Shown: positions 24,425-32,688 of the stretch, one piece after another | How positions within the stretch are numbered: the stretch's first letter is position 1 | Layout of the letters: each line of letters starts with the position of its first letter | DNA from: Caryophanales bacterium | GTDB taxonomy: Bacteria; Bacillota_I; Bacilli_A; RFN20; CAG-826 | DNA: 33,947 nt | Assembly: GCA_016287465.1 (NCBI GenBank) | Contig: JAEEWP010000009.1 | Location: 1 to 33,947, forward strand | Direction: 5' to 3' | Position numbers and translations under genes: made by a program | Notes under the pieces: model-generated | What the model was told of the DNA's origin: nothing | Database searches by the model: none | Seen by the model: the letters and a program-made list of their open reading frames with translations, nothing else

Positions 24425-25783
24425 TTATTTTAACCTATTTTTAAGCTCTTCGATAGCCTCTTGCATACCTTTGTTGGTTTTCAACTCGTTATCCACTTTT
24501 GTAACGGCAGTCATAACAGTCGCATGATCACGTCCGCCGAAGAATTGACCGATCTTAACGAATGGTACATCAAGCATCATTCTAATAAGGTACATAGCGA
24601 TATGTCTGGCCATGGCAATTTGGGCAGTTCTGACTTTGGAATTGAGTTGGAATAAGGTCAAACCATAATACTGAGCGACAGTTTCCGCGATTCTCTTTTC
24701 AGAAAGTTTAGCCTGGTCATCCTGAACATCGGTCAAAGATTTCACAGCTTCCATGGCGGTATGGATATCGATGTGTTTGGAAGGTTTGATGTTGATGACG
24801 TAGAAAAGGAGTCTGGCTAAAGCGCCTTCTAACTCACGAACATTCCTACCGAATCTATCCGCAAGGAAAGAAATAACCTCAGGATCGAAATCCTCAACGG
24901 TTAAACCCTCGGAGTGGTTGATTTTCATCTTAAGGATCTGCTCGCAGGTAGTTTTTTCCGGGGTATTGATAGATAAAGGAAGGCCTTGAGTGAATCTGGT
25001 CTTCAATCTTTCATCCAAATCACGGAGTTTTGACGGCGGTTGGTCGCTGGTAAGGGCAATCTGCTTATTCGCCGCATAAAAATGGTTATAAATCGAGAAG
25101 AACGTCTCCTCGGTTGCTTTCTTGTTGGCTAAGAATTGGACATCATCGACGAGTAAAACATCAACTGAGTTCTTAAACCAATCGACAATGGACACACCTT
25201 CCTTATCTCCTTTGACGTATTTGACATACTCATCAAGGAATTCCTGGGCGTGAACATAAAGAACCCTCTTATTTGGGAACTTCTCTTTGATTGCGTTACC
25301 AATCGCATGGAGAAGATGGGTCTTTCCTAAACCGCTGTCGCCATATAAATAAAGAGGATTATAAAGGCTGCCAGGATTTTGGCTGATCATTAAGGAAGCT
25401 TGGAAGGCTTCAAGGTTGGATTGACCGGAGACAAACGTCTGGAAAGTGTAGTTTGGATTTAATACAGAATCTGAAAAATATTCAGGTTTTGCAGGCTTTT
25501 TTTCGGAAATTGTCTTCAAATCGCCTTCAACAACAAAGGATAATTCGAAGTCACTTCCAGTCGCTTCGTTGATCGATGAACTAACGATATCGAAGTATTT
25601 CATCTTGATAATAGTGGCTGCCAAACCGCTATTCACGACGACGATAATTTTGTTTCCCTCAATGGAGTGAATATAGCTTTCGGCAAAAAAAGAATCGTAG
25701 ACAATGTTGTCTGCGAGTTTGGTCTTAATTTTGCTCAAAGTGCGGTCCCAAAGAGCGGTCAGTTCACTGATTGTTAGTTCCAT
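24425..25783 (-). CDS. dnaA: Chromosomal replication initiator DnaA
   Basis: AAA+ initiator of 452 residues that binds DnaA boxes and opens the origin. Domain I spans about 1-85 (ELTISELTALWDRTLSKI). A short linker follows, then domain III with Walker A GDSGLGKT (148-155) and Walker B VLLVDDVQF (209-217). The C-terminal helix-turn-helix has the signature GGRDHATVMTA. No clear Shine-Dalgarno sequence is seen before the ATG. A promoter with TTTACA-17-TATATG lies about 30 bases upstream, right beside a perfect DnaA box, consistent with autoregulation. Confidence 0.97.
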   Translation of the reverse strand: MELTISELTALWDRTLSKIKTKLADNIVYDSFFAESYIHSIEGNKIIVVVNSGLAATIIKMKYFDIVSSSINEATGSDFELSFVVEGDLKTISEKKPAKPEYFSDSVLNPNYTFQTFVSGQSNLEAFQASLMISQNPGSLYNPLYLYGDSGLGKTHLLHAIGNAIKEKFPNKRVLYVHAQEFLDEYVKYVKGDKEGVSIVDWFKNSVDVLLVDDVQFLANKKATEETFFSIYNHFYAANKQIALTSDQPPSKLRDLDERLKTRFTQGLPLSINTPEKTTCEQILKMKINHSEGLTVEDFDPEVISFLADRFGRNVRELEGALARLLFYVINIKPSKHIDIHTAMEAVKSLTDVQDDQAKLSEKRIAETVAQYYGLTLFQLNSKVRTAQIAMARHIAMYLIRMMLDVPFVKIGQFFGGRDHATVMTAVTKVDNELKTNKGMQEAIEELKNRLK

Positions 25784-25816
25784 AGGTTTTCAGTGATGCA
25801 AATTTACCACAATTCG

Positions 25817-25845
25817 CATATAAGGAACTATATTTTTTATGTAAA
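25817..25845 (-). promoter_or_regulatory. dnaA promoter
   Basis: Minus strand -35 TTTACA (25840-25845), 17-base spacer, -10 TATATG (25817-25822), expected start near 25810. A perfect DnaA box lies eight bases upstream of the -35. Confidence 0.6.
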
Positions 25846-26288
25846 AAATTTACTTATCCACATAATTTTGGTGTAAAACTTCCCATAAGGTGCTTACTTT
25901 TTGGTTTATACACATGATTTATTGTGGAAAACTTGTTGATTAAATGTAAAAGAAAAATAAATTGTGGACAACCTACACTCAAAAACACCTATCAACAATT
26001 ACATTCTCTGCTAATGTAAGCCCTTACCTAAGGAAAACGGATCTAACCACATAAACCACATCCCAGGAACCAACGATTTGTTGATAAACCAGACAAAAAA
26101 TCGTCATCTAAAAAGTACTAATTTTTCGCTTATGTAAGCTTTAGATTTTTGGAATTAGAAAGACGGCTATTGAGGTATTGTTTGAATGTAAATCTAATGT
26201 CGTTTTTCAAATTGAGCCGTTATTTCAAAGTCACCGCAACCTATTAATAAGGAAACACGCACGCGAGAGGCCTCTTGTAATTCTTTTA

Positions 26289-26317
26289 TTGTTTTACTAA
26301 GTAGTAAAACTTATAAT
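26289..26317 (+). promoter_or_regulatory. rpmH operon promoter with 20-base palindrome in the spacer
   Basis: -35 TTGTTT (26289-26294), exactly 17 bases, -10 TATAAT (26312-26317). The spacer is filled by GTTTTACTA-AG-TAGTAAAAC (26291-26310), with perfect nine-base arms. The leader of about 30 bases ends in CTCGGAGGAAAAG before the rpmH ATG. Confidence 0.75.
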
Positions 26318-26353
26318 CTCTTAGCACGTAAGTGAACCTCGGAGGAAAAGTAC

Positions 26354-26488
26354 ATGAAAAAAACATACCAACCATCTAAAATCAAACACGCTAACGAAGC
26401 CGGATTCCGTAACAGAATGTCCACCCACAATGGCCGCAAAGTCTTAGCCCGTCGTCGCGCCAAAGGCAGAGCCAGAATCGCTGCCTAA
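26354..26488 (+). CDS. rpmH: Ribosomal protein L34
   Basis: Very basic 44-residue large-subunit protein. It begins [19 protein letters not shown] and continues [20 protein letters not shown], the L34 signature throughout. GGAGG lies nine bases before the ATG. It is first gene of the rightward operon and is followed by rnpA after 27 bases, the conserved bacterial order beside dnaA. Confidence 0.97.
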   Translation: MKKTYQPSKIKHANEAGFRNRMSTHNGRKVLARRRAKGRARIAA

Positions 26489-26515
26489 TTTTTCCTTTTG
26501 TTTTAAGGACGCCTA

Positions 26516-26842
26516 ATGAAAAAAGAGAACAGAATTCTCAAATATGAAGAGTTTTCCGAAATTATCGGTTCATCTAGGCGTATCAGAACGCCGCATTTCC
26601 TAATCAACTCTAGAACTAGAGAAAGCGGAGAAGCCAGAATCGGAATCTCCGTCAGCAAAAGAAACGGACATGCGGTGACCCGCAACAAAATCAAACGACA
26701 GATCAGATACATGATCGGTCAAGGCTTCGATCTGAGTCGCCCGGTTGATATCGTGATTGTGGCGCGTGCCGCATACGACACTGAGGATTTTGAAAAAGAA
26801 AAACTAGAACTCATCGATGCCATCAAAAACATCGGAGAATAA
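26516..26842 (+). CDS. rnpA: Ribonuclease P protein component
   Basis: Basic 108-residue protein subunit that binds RNase P RNA and pre-tRNA leaders for 5' maturation of tRNA. The RNA-binding motif reads RNKIKRQIR (56-64), preceded by the beta strand RIGISVSKR. AAGGA lies about seven bases before the ATG. The gene ends five bases before yidC. Confidence 0.95.
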   Translation: MKKENRILKYEEFSEIIGSSRRIRTPHFLINSRTRESGEARIGISVSKRNGHAVTRNKIKRQIRYMIGQGFDLSRPVDIVIVARAAYDTEDFEKEKLELIDAIKNIGE

Positions 26843-26847
26843 CAACC

Positions 26848-28470
26848 TTGAATAAACGCACGAAAGTTAAATTGCTGGGAGCCCTTGGTCTTGCTGCAGG
26901 GACCTTGTTGCTTTCCGGCTGTGTTTCGAATTTCTGTTCAGACATTGAAAAAGCTCGTGTCGCTTACCCTTACGATCAGGGTGTGACTGTCTATGTCGAC
27001 GGGGAAACCTCTGTTCCAGAGGAATATAGGACCCCGGAGCTTTCGTTCCAACCTTTAAAAGATCAGGGAAACAATGACCTTTGGGCCTACATCCCTGTTG
27101 ATGAAAATGGATATTATGCCGCCAAAAAAGCGGATTATTTAACAAACAGCATCATCGCTTCAGCGACCAAAAACAACGTTGCTGTTCCATCTTATGAATA
27201 TTTCAAGAGAATGGATCAGAAACTTTTGGAGGCCGCTATTTCTGCTGCAAAAGCCGATGGTGTTACCGTCACCGAGGCTTCTTTAAAAGCCACTGAAATC
27301 AACCCATTCAGCGTACCTGATTGTGTTGGAAACGAAGAGAGTGTTGTTGCTAATGAAAACAGCATCCTCAGAAACTATGGTTATCTTAAGTTCATAACCA
27401 AAGAAGCTGATGCATCCCAAGGCACAGTAACCTACAAATTCGACTTTGGAAACTGGACCAAATGGACCAATGAAATCCAAGCCGAACTTGAAACCGCCAA
27501 CCCAGGAAGCGGATCTTCCAACGTTCCAAATGGAGACTTCGCCACTCTTTACAAGAGTGGAATCTCACAGGTTGCCAATAACGTTCGCACCTGCATCACC
27601 ACCAGAGAAGGAAGTTACGGCCACTATGGCGCTTCCAGCAACTGGCAGGTTACCATGGAACCGATTTCTTGGGGCGAGGCCTGGTCACACGGCTTCCTCG
27701 AAGGACTTATCGTCTATCCAGTCTCTTGCTTAGTTGACGCTCTTAGCTTCAGCTTTGACCCAGCCTTATCCGGCGTAGGTCAGATCTGGGCATTAGTCAT
27801 CACAACCATCATCGTCAGACTCTTGGTTATCTTACTTACCTTCAAGAGCACTCTTGATCAGCAAAAGATGACTGCTTTGCAGCCACAAATCGCCAAGATT
27901 CAGGCTAAGTATCCTAACTCCAACACCAACCAGGCTGAACAAGCCAGAGTTTCTCAGGAAACCATGGCTCTCTATAGAAGAAACAAGGTCAATCCTTTGT
28001 CTTCTCTCTTAGCGATTGTCGTTCAATTCCCTGTCTTCGTTTCTGTTTGGGGAGCTCTCCAAGGTTCCGCCGTTCTCTCTAGCGGCGAAGTCTTAAATCT
28101 CAGACTTAGCGACCCACTTTCATCTGTTCTTGCCAACTTCTCTGGCGCTTGGTACGCCAACATCAATGGTTGGTGGACAGCCGGCGTCCTCTTCCTCTTC
28201 ATGGCAGCCACCCAGTTCTGCGCCATGAAGTTACCACAGTGGATCAACGCTGCCAGAAACAAGAAGCTTACCAAAACCTCAGCCAACCCTGCTGCCGATA
28301 AGAACGCAAGAACCCAGAAGATGGTTTCTTGGTTCATGTTAATATTCACCATCATCCTTGGTTTCAGTCTTCCAGCCGCCATGGGCGTCTACTGGGCCAT
28401 TGGTGGTCTTGTGAGCATGCTCCAAACCCTCATTATGCAGCTCATCATGCACCGTAAAAAAGACCGTTAG
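26848..28470 (+). CDS. yidC: Membrane protein insertase YidC, lipoprotein type with large extracytoplasmic domain
   Basis: Inserts membrane proteins alone or with SecYEG. The start is TTG, five bases after rnpA, with a weak GGAGA upstream. A signal peptide with lipobox LLSGC predicts lipidation at C25. Residues 26 to about 282 form a hydrophilic domain outside the membrane. The conserved core starts near 283 (FLEGLIVYPVSCLVDAL) and includes the groove Arg R324 in IIVRLL, the cytoplasmic coiled region (about 333-382), VVQFPVFVSVWGAL, and the last helices with LPAAMGVYWAIGG. At 540 residues it is about twice the usual Gram-positive length; the extra sequence is the ectodomain, which does not resemble the Gram-negative P1 domain by eye. 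Confidence 0.92.
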   Translation: MNKRTKVKLLGALGLAAGTLLLSGCVSNFCSDIEKARVAYPYDQGVTVYVDGETSVPEEYRTPELSFQPLKDQGNNDLWAYIPVDENGYYAAKKADYLTNSIIASATKNNVAVPSYEYFKRMDQKLLEAAISAAKADGVTVTEASLKATEINPFSVPDCVGNEESVVANENSILRNYGYLKFITKEADASQGTVTYKFDFGNWTKWTNEIQAELETANPGSGSSNVPNGDFATLYKSGISQVANNVRTCITTREGSYGHYGASSNWQVTMEPISWGEAWSHGFLEGLIVYPVSCLVDALSFSFDPALSGVGQIWALVITTIIVRLLVILLTFKSTLDQQKMTALQPQIAKIQAKYPNSNTNQAEQARVSQETMALYRRNKVNPLSSLLAIVVQFPVFVSVWGALQGSAVLSSGEVLNLRLSDPLSSVLANFSGAWYANINGWWTAGVLFLFMAATQFCAMKLPQWINAARNKKLTKTSANPAADKNARTQKMVSWFMLIFTIILGFSLPAAMGVYWAIGGLVSMLQTLIMQLIMHRKKDR

Positions 28471-28483
28471 GAGGACCACATAA

Positions 28484-29089
28484 ATGAAACATTTCACCAG
28501 TAAAACTGTTGAAGATGCCATCCAGGCCGCCAGCAAAGCCGTTGGCATCCCTGCCGAGCAATTGATCTACAAGGTCATCGAAGAAAAGAAAGGCTTATTC
28601 GGAATCGGAAAGGAAGCCACCATCGAAATCTACGATATCGATGATGCCGCTGCCTTCGCTGAGGAATACCTCAAAACCGCCCTTGGCGGAATGGGTGTCG
28701 AAGTCGAAACCTCTTCCAACATCGATGAGGACATCATCCACGTCAACCTCAACTCCGAGAGAAACCCAATCCTCATCGGAAAAGGTGGACGTACACTCCA
28801 GGCTCTCAATGAGCTCGCAAGACTTGCTGTTAGCAACAAGTTCCGTCACAGATACAGGATTCTCCTTGATGTCGGCGGATACAAAGAAGACAAATACGAT
28901 CGTCTCCAGTGGGTTGCCAAGAAGACCGCTCGTGAAGTCGTTAAGACTCACGTTGATGTCAAACTTGACCCAATGACCGCTGATGAGAGAAGAATCATCC
29001 ACAACACTCTCAACGGCATGAGCCACATCAAGACCGAGTCCAGCGGCGAAGGTCATGATAGAGCCGTCACAATCAAATACGTCGACTAA
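28484..29089 (+). CDS. khpB: Jag/KhpB RNA-binding protein
   Basis: Cytoplasmic RNA-binding protein of 201 residues encoded behind yidC. It has an N-terminal Jag domain (about 1-52, with KKGLFGIGKEATIEIY), a KH domain (about 75-150, with PILIGKGGRTLQALNELA), and an R3H domain (about 150-201, with ERRIIHNTL). In relatives it pairs with KhpA and affects cell elongation and division. GGAGG lies about nine bases before the ATG, and a terminator follows the stop. Confidence 0.94.
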   Translation: MKHFTSKTVEDAIQAASKAVGIPAEQLIYKVIEEKKGLFGIGKEATIEIYDIDDAAAFAEEYLKTALGGMGVEVETSSNIDEDIIHVNLNSERNPILIGKGGRTLQALNELARLAVSNKFRHRYRILLDVGGYKEDKYDRLQWVAKKTAREVVKTHVDVKLDPMTADERRIIHNTLNGMSHIKTESSGEGHDRAVTIKYVD

Positions 29090-29094
29090 TTAAC

Positions 29095-29121
29095 AAGCAG
29101 GTTTAAAAAGCCTGCTTTTTT
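29095..29121 (+). terminator. Rho-independent terminator after jag
   Basis: AAGCAGG (29095-29101) and CCTGCTT (29111-29117) form a stem across a nine-base loop, followed by a T run. It ends the rpmH-rnpA-yidC-jag transcript. Confidence 0.88.
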
Positions 29122-29190
29122 CGTAAAATCTACAGCAAAACCTGCATATTTTTATCTTCCGATTTTCTATTTTAGAAGGAAAACACCATT

Positions 29191-29212
29191 TACCTTTTAA
29201 CAAAGGTATAAT
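29191..29212 (+). promoter_or_regulatory. Leaderless promoter of mnmE with TACCTTT/AAAGGTA operator
   Basis: A perfect -10 TATAAT (29207-29212) lies six bases before the ATG, so the RNA should start at the A of the start codon. The inverted repeat TACCTTT-N4-AAAGGTA (29191-29208) runs into the -10 box. No -35 match is seen at 16-18 bases. Confidence 0.55.
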
Positions 29213-29218
29213 CTCATT

Positions 29219-30547
29219 ATGAACAACGTAATTATTGCCTTAGCCACACCGCCGCTCAAAGGAGCACTTGCCCTCATCAGGGTTTCCGGAGACGGGGCTT
29301 TTGAGATTACGGATCAGATTTTCAGCAAGCGAGTCAGCGGCACCGAAAAGAGAGAAATCTATTACGGCACCATGAGCGATAATGGTCAGCCTATAGACTT
29401 GGTTTTGGTTTTGGCTTTTAAAGGACCAAACACCTTCACTGGCGAAGACATCGTCGAGATTTCCTGCCACGGATCGATGTTAATTGCTAACCAGATTATT
29501 GAAGCTTACATCAAGAGAGGCGCTGTTTATGCAACCCGCGGAGAATTCTCCTCCAGGGCCTTCTATAACGGCAAAATGGATCTTATTGAGGCTGAGTCTG
29601 TTAATGACTTAATTAACGCGACTACTGCCGAAGCCAAAAACCTCAACCTTATGTCCTTAAATGGTGAAACTAGCAAGCTGGTTCAGCCATTAAAAGAAGA
29701 GATTGCGACCGTTTTGGCCAGCCTTGAGGTCAATATCGACTTCCCTGAATACGAGGATATCGAGCAATTGAACGCTGAAGTTGTCGTTGATCGAGTGAAC
29801 TACATCAGAAAGATGATTTCCGATCTTATCAAAGGCGGAAAAGAAGGAAAGATCGTCAAAGAAGGCTTAAAAGTCGCTATTGTTGGCGAGCCTAATGTTG
29901 GCAAATCCTCCTTGCTAAACGCTTTGATGAACGAAGAAAAAGCCATTGTTTCTGACATACCAGGAACAACTAGAGATATCGTTGAAGGCGACGTCTCCGT
30001 TAAAGGTATTCAGCTTCATTTATTGGATACCGCAGGAATTAGAGACAACGCTGATAAGATTGAAGCCCTTGGCATAGCCAAGAGCGAGGAATCAATCGCC
30101 AAAGCCGACCTCGTTATTCACGTTATTGACGCCGAGAAGGGCGAATCTCCAGAGGATTTAAGAATCAAAGAGCTCGCTAAAGATAAGATTTTGATTACCG
30201 TCTACAACAAGAGCGACCTTATCAAGAACACAGATAAAGATAAGCTCTATATCAGCGCCATAAACAAAGATATAAAACCTCTTCTCGAGAAGATTTATGA
30301 AGAGCTTGGCCTTTCTGATCAAGCCTTCACTTCGCCTTCCCTTTCGAGCGCCAGACAGCTTGGTTTATTGATGGAAATCGACCAGCATTTGGCTAAAGCC
30401 AAAGAGGATGCATTAAACAAGGTTCCTATGGATCTCGTTTCCGTCAATTTGCTTGCTGCTTATAACGGCGCAAGAGAACTTCTTGGAGAAGGCGCTACGC
30501 TTGATTTAACAGACGAGATCTTCTCCAGGTTCTGCGTAGGTAAATAG
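29219..30547 (+). CDS. mnmE: tRNA modification GTPase MnmE
   Basis: With MnmG it installs (carboxymethyl)aminomethyl groups on U34 of tRNAs. It has 442 residues: an N-terminal tetrahydrofolate-binding domain (about 1-118), a helical domain, and an inserted G domain with G1 GEPNVGKS (223-230), G2 GTTRD (249-253), G3 DTAG (270-273) and G4 NKSD. The C-terminal CVGK (439-442) supplies the conserved Cys. No Shine-Dalgarno sequence precedes the ATG; a -10 box ends six bases before it. The usual next gene mnmG is not here; tatD follows after one base. Confidence 0.96.
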   Translation: MNNVIIALATPPLKGALALIRVSGDGAFEITDQIFSKRVSGTEKREIYYGTMSDNGQPIDLVLVLAFKGPNTFTGEDIVEISCHGSMLIANQIIEAYIKRGAVYATRGEFSSRAFYNGKMDLIEAESVNDLINATTAEAKNLNLMSLNGETSKLVQPLKEEIATVLASLEVNIDFPEYEDIEQLNAEVVVDRVNYIRKMISDLIKGGKEGKIVKEGLKVAIVGEPNVGKSSLLNALMNEEKAIVSDIPGTTRDIVEGDVSVKGIQLHLLDTAGIRDNADKIEALGIAKSEESIAKADLVIHVIDAEKGESPEDLRIKELAKDKILITVYNKSDLIKNTDKDKLYISAINKDIKPLLEKIYEELGLSDQAFTSPSLSSARQLGLLMEIDQHLAKAKEDALNKVPMDLVSVNLLAAYNGARELLGEGATLDLTDEIFSRFCVGK

Positions 30548-30548
30548 A

Positions 30549-31316
30549 ATGCTCGATTCACATTGCCATTTAAATGATGACGGCCTCTTTGAAAAGAGAG
30601 CCGAAGTAATTAAAAACGCCAAAGAAGCGGGCGTTTCTTTAATGGTTTGTATCGGATGGGATTTAGAGAGCTCAAAGAAAGCGATCCAAATCGCCCATGA
30701 GTTCGAAGGCGTCTATGCTGCCGTAGGCTTTCACCCAGAGAACCTAGAAGAAATAAGCGATGAAGCCTTAGAAGAGATTAAGAAGCTCGCTAAAGACGAA
30801 AAGGTTATCGCCATCGGCGAAATTGGCCTCGATTACCATTGGTTTAAAGAAAAAGCAGAACACGATAACCAGAAGGTCTGGTTCATCAAACAAATAGAGT
30901 TAGCAAACGAACTTAATTTACCTCTTTCAATACATGCAAGAGATGCCAGCGAGGACACTTACGAGATTCTCAAAGAGCATCCTGCCAAAGCCGGTTGTGT
31001 GTTGCATTGTTACAGTGGCTCTCCTGAGATGTTAGAACGCTTTGCTAAGCTTGGCTGTTACTTTGGTTTCGACGGACCAATCACTTATAAGAACGCAATT
31101 GAACCAAAGGAAAATGTTAAAAAGTGTCCAATTGACAGGATCCTCACCGAGACGGATGCGCCATACCTTTCACCGGTTCCATACCGCGGCAAGCAAAACG
31201 AGCCAGCACACATCAAGGAAATACTTCAAAATATGGCCGATTTGCGTGGAATTTCGGAAAAAGACATGGAAATTGCCGTAGAAAACAACTTCAAATCATT
31301 ATTTCACCGCAAATGA
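30549..31316 (+). CDS. tatD: TatD-family metal-dependent DNase
   Basis: TIM-barrel hydrolase of 255 residues. Metal ligands are seen in DSHCHLN at the start, the Glu in GEIGLDY, the His in SIHARD and VLHCYSG, and the Asp in ETDAPYL, all in family order. Relatives have 3'-5' exonuclease or tRNA proofreading activity. It begins one base after mnmE and overlaps rnmV by four bases (ATGA), the common tatD-rnmV-rsmA order of Bacillota. Confidence 0.93.
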   Translation: MLDSHCHLNDDGLFEKRAEVIKNAKEAGVSLMVCIGWDLESSKKAIQIAHEFEGVYAAVGFHPENLEEISDEALEEIKKLAKDEKVIAIGEIGLDYHWFKEKAEHDNQKVWFIKQIELANELNLPLSIHARDASEDTYEILKEHPAKAGCVLHCYSGSPEMLERFAKLGCYFGFDGPITYKNAIEPKENVKKCPIDRILTETDAPYLSPVPYRGKQNEPAHIKEILQNMADLRGISEKDMEIAVENNFKSLFHRK

Positions 31317-31855
31317 AAGTAAAATATCCGCATGTCATAGTCGTTGAGGGCAAAATGGATAGGGATTTGCTCGAATCTTTTTTAGACGCTGACATAATTA
31401 CTACAAATGGTTCCGAGGTTTCACGTGAAACTATCGAGTATGTTAGAGCCTTGTCTAAGACAAGGACGGTTGTTGTTTTAACTGATCCTGATGCTCCAGG
31501 AAAGAGGATTAGAGACATTTTAAACAGCGAAGTTACGGGGCTCTTCAACGCATTCATCCCAAAGGAAAAAGCTATCAAAAAGCATAAAGTAGGTGTTGCT
31601 GAGTCGGATAAGGCCACGATCATGGACGCTTTGAACCATTTAATGCTTCCAGAAACAGATTCTAAATCTTCAAATTTGACTATGAACGATTTGTTCGATC
31701 TTGGTCTTATGGGCGGAGATGATTCTGTTTCCAAAAGAAGGACGCTTGAGAACCGCCTACACATAGATCAGGTTAACGGAAAGACCCTTTTGAAAAGGCT
31801 TAAGGCGTTAGGTTTAGAGAGAAAAGATTTAGAGGAGGCTCTTGGTCATGAATAA
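31313..31855 (+). CDS. rnmV: Ribonuclease M5
   Basis: Toprim nuclease that matures 5S rRNA in low-GC Gram-positives. It has 180 residues; the Toprim motif has the catalytic Glu in VVEGKMD (10-16) and the Asp pair in LTDPDAPGKRIR. The C-terminal half is helical and probably contacts the 5S precursor with L18. It overlaps tatD by four bases and rsmA by eight. Confidence 0.93.
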   Translation: MKVKYPHVIVVEGKMDRDLLESFLDADIITTNGSEVSRETIEYVRALSKTRTVVVLTDPDAPGKRIRDILNSEVTGLFNAFIPKEKAIKKHKVGVAESDKATIMDALNHLMLPETDSKSSNLTMNDLFDLGLMGGDDSVSKRRTLENRLHIDQVNGKTLLKRLKALGLERKDLEEALGHE

Positions 31856-32648
31856 AGAACAGTATTTTGAGAAAATCGCTGAGTACAAGCTCTTAGCCAA
31901 GCACGAAGTAGGCCAAAACTTTCTTATCGACGCCGACGCCGCAGAAAGAATCGTAGATTTAGCCGCGATTGATGAATCCGACGCTGTCTTAGAAATCGGC
32001 TCCGGGGCGGGCTCCTTGTCCTTCTTCATCGAACAAAAAGCCTCCAAAGCAGATTTGATCGATATCGATGAAGGATTAATCCAAAAACTAATCGAAGATT
32101 ACAAAGACTCCAAAACCGTGAGCCCAATGGTTGGCAACGCGATGAAGTGGGATTATTCGAAATATACCAAGATCATCAGCAACCTTCCTTACTACATCAC
32201 CAGCGCAATTCTTGAGAGAGTTTTGCTAAATGCAAAAAACCTAAAAACAGGCGTTTTCATGGTTCAGAAAGAAGTCGTTTCCAGACTAAAGGCTCCTTTA
32301 GGAAGCGAAGATTACGGCCCTCTTGGACTATTAATCCAGTATCGTGCCGACTTCGTTAAAGGATTTAACGTTCCAAGAACCTCGTTCGCGCCTGCGCCGC
32401 ACGTCGACTCAAGCGTGTTTGTGCTAAAGGTCAAAAACGATGATTTAGAAGAAGCCGGCAAGCTTTATCAAATGGTTTCTGGTCTCTTCCTCCACAAAAG
32501 GAAAACCATCTATAACAACCTCTCCCAGTATCTAAAAGATCCAGCCAAAGCCAAAGAGACGTTAGAAAAGGCGCAGATAAAGGCAAATTTAAGGCCTCAG
32601 GACATCTCTTTAGACGGTTATTTGAAACTGCTTAGGTCTCTATATTGA
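31848..32648 (+). CDS. rsmA: 16S rRNA (adenine1518/1519-N6,N6)-dimethyltransferase
   Basis: Dimethylates two adenosines near the 3' end of 16S rRNA; loss gives kasugamycin resistance. The protein has VGQNFLID at the start, motif I LEIGSGAGSLS, DIDEG, the catalytic NLPYYIT and the C-terminal domain with HKRKTIYNNL. The ATG is chosen over a TTG two codons upstream because GAGGAGG sits nine bases before the ATG but too close to the TTG. It ends in TGA and overlaps rnmV. Confidence 0.95.
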   Translation: MNKEQYFEKIAEYKLLAKHEVGQNFLIDADAAERIVDLAAIDESDAVLEIGSGAGSLSFFIEQKASKADLIDIDEGLIQKLIEDYKDSKTVSPMVGNAMKWDYSKYTKIISNLPYYITSAILERVLLNAKNLKTGVFMVQKEVVSRLKAPLGSEDYGPLGLLIQYRADFVKGFNVPRTSFAPAPHVDSSVFVLKVKNDDLEEAGKLYQMVSGLFLHKRKTIYNNLSQYLKDPAKAKETLEKAQIKANLRPQDISLDGYLKLLRSLY

Positions 32649-32672
32649 TTTAAAAAATCAAACTAGTAAAAT
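32645..32672 (+). promoter_or_regulatory. Candidate ispE promoter
   Basis: -35 TTGATT (32645-32650, overlapping the rsmA stop), 16-base spacer, -10 TAAAAT (32667-32672). The -35 is part of the palindrome TTGATTT-AAA-AAATCAA (32645-32661). The start would be about ten bases before the ispE ATG. Confidence 0.5.
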
Positions 32673-32688
32673 CGTGTTATCCAAAAAT

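Larger units (their letters stand above)
25784..26353. other. Origin of replication region (oriC, dnaA-rpmH spacer)
   Basis: 570 AT-rich bases without a gene, between diverging dnaA and rpmH. Two perfect DnaA boxes are on the plus strand (TTATCCACA 25854-25862, TTATACACA 25906-25914). One-mismatch boxes are on the minus strand (TTTTCCACA 25923-25931, TTGTCCACA 25963-25971, TTATCAACA 26079-26087), and weaker ones lie at 25989-25997, 26043-26051 and 26052-26060. Also present are five ATGTAA hexamers, a TTACAT-N9-ATGTAA inverted repeat (25999-26019) and nested repeats ACGGCT...AGCCGT (26163-26220). Position and boxes make the assignment strong; the unwinding element is not located. Confidence 0.9.

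Noticed and set aside
31842-31847. TTG start two codons upstream of the rsmA ATG
   Set aside because: The GAGGAGG ribosome site is only three bases from the TTG but nine from the ATG.
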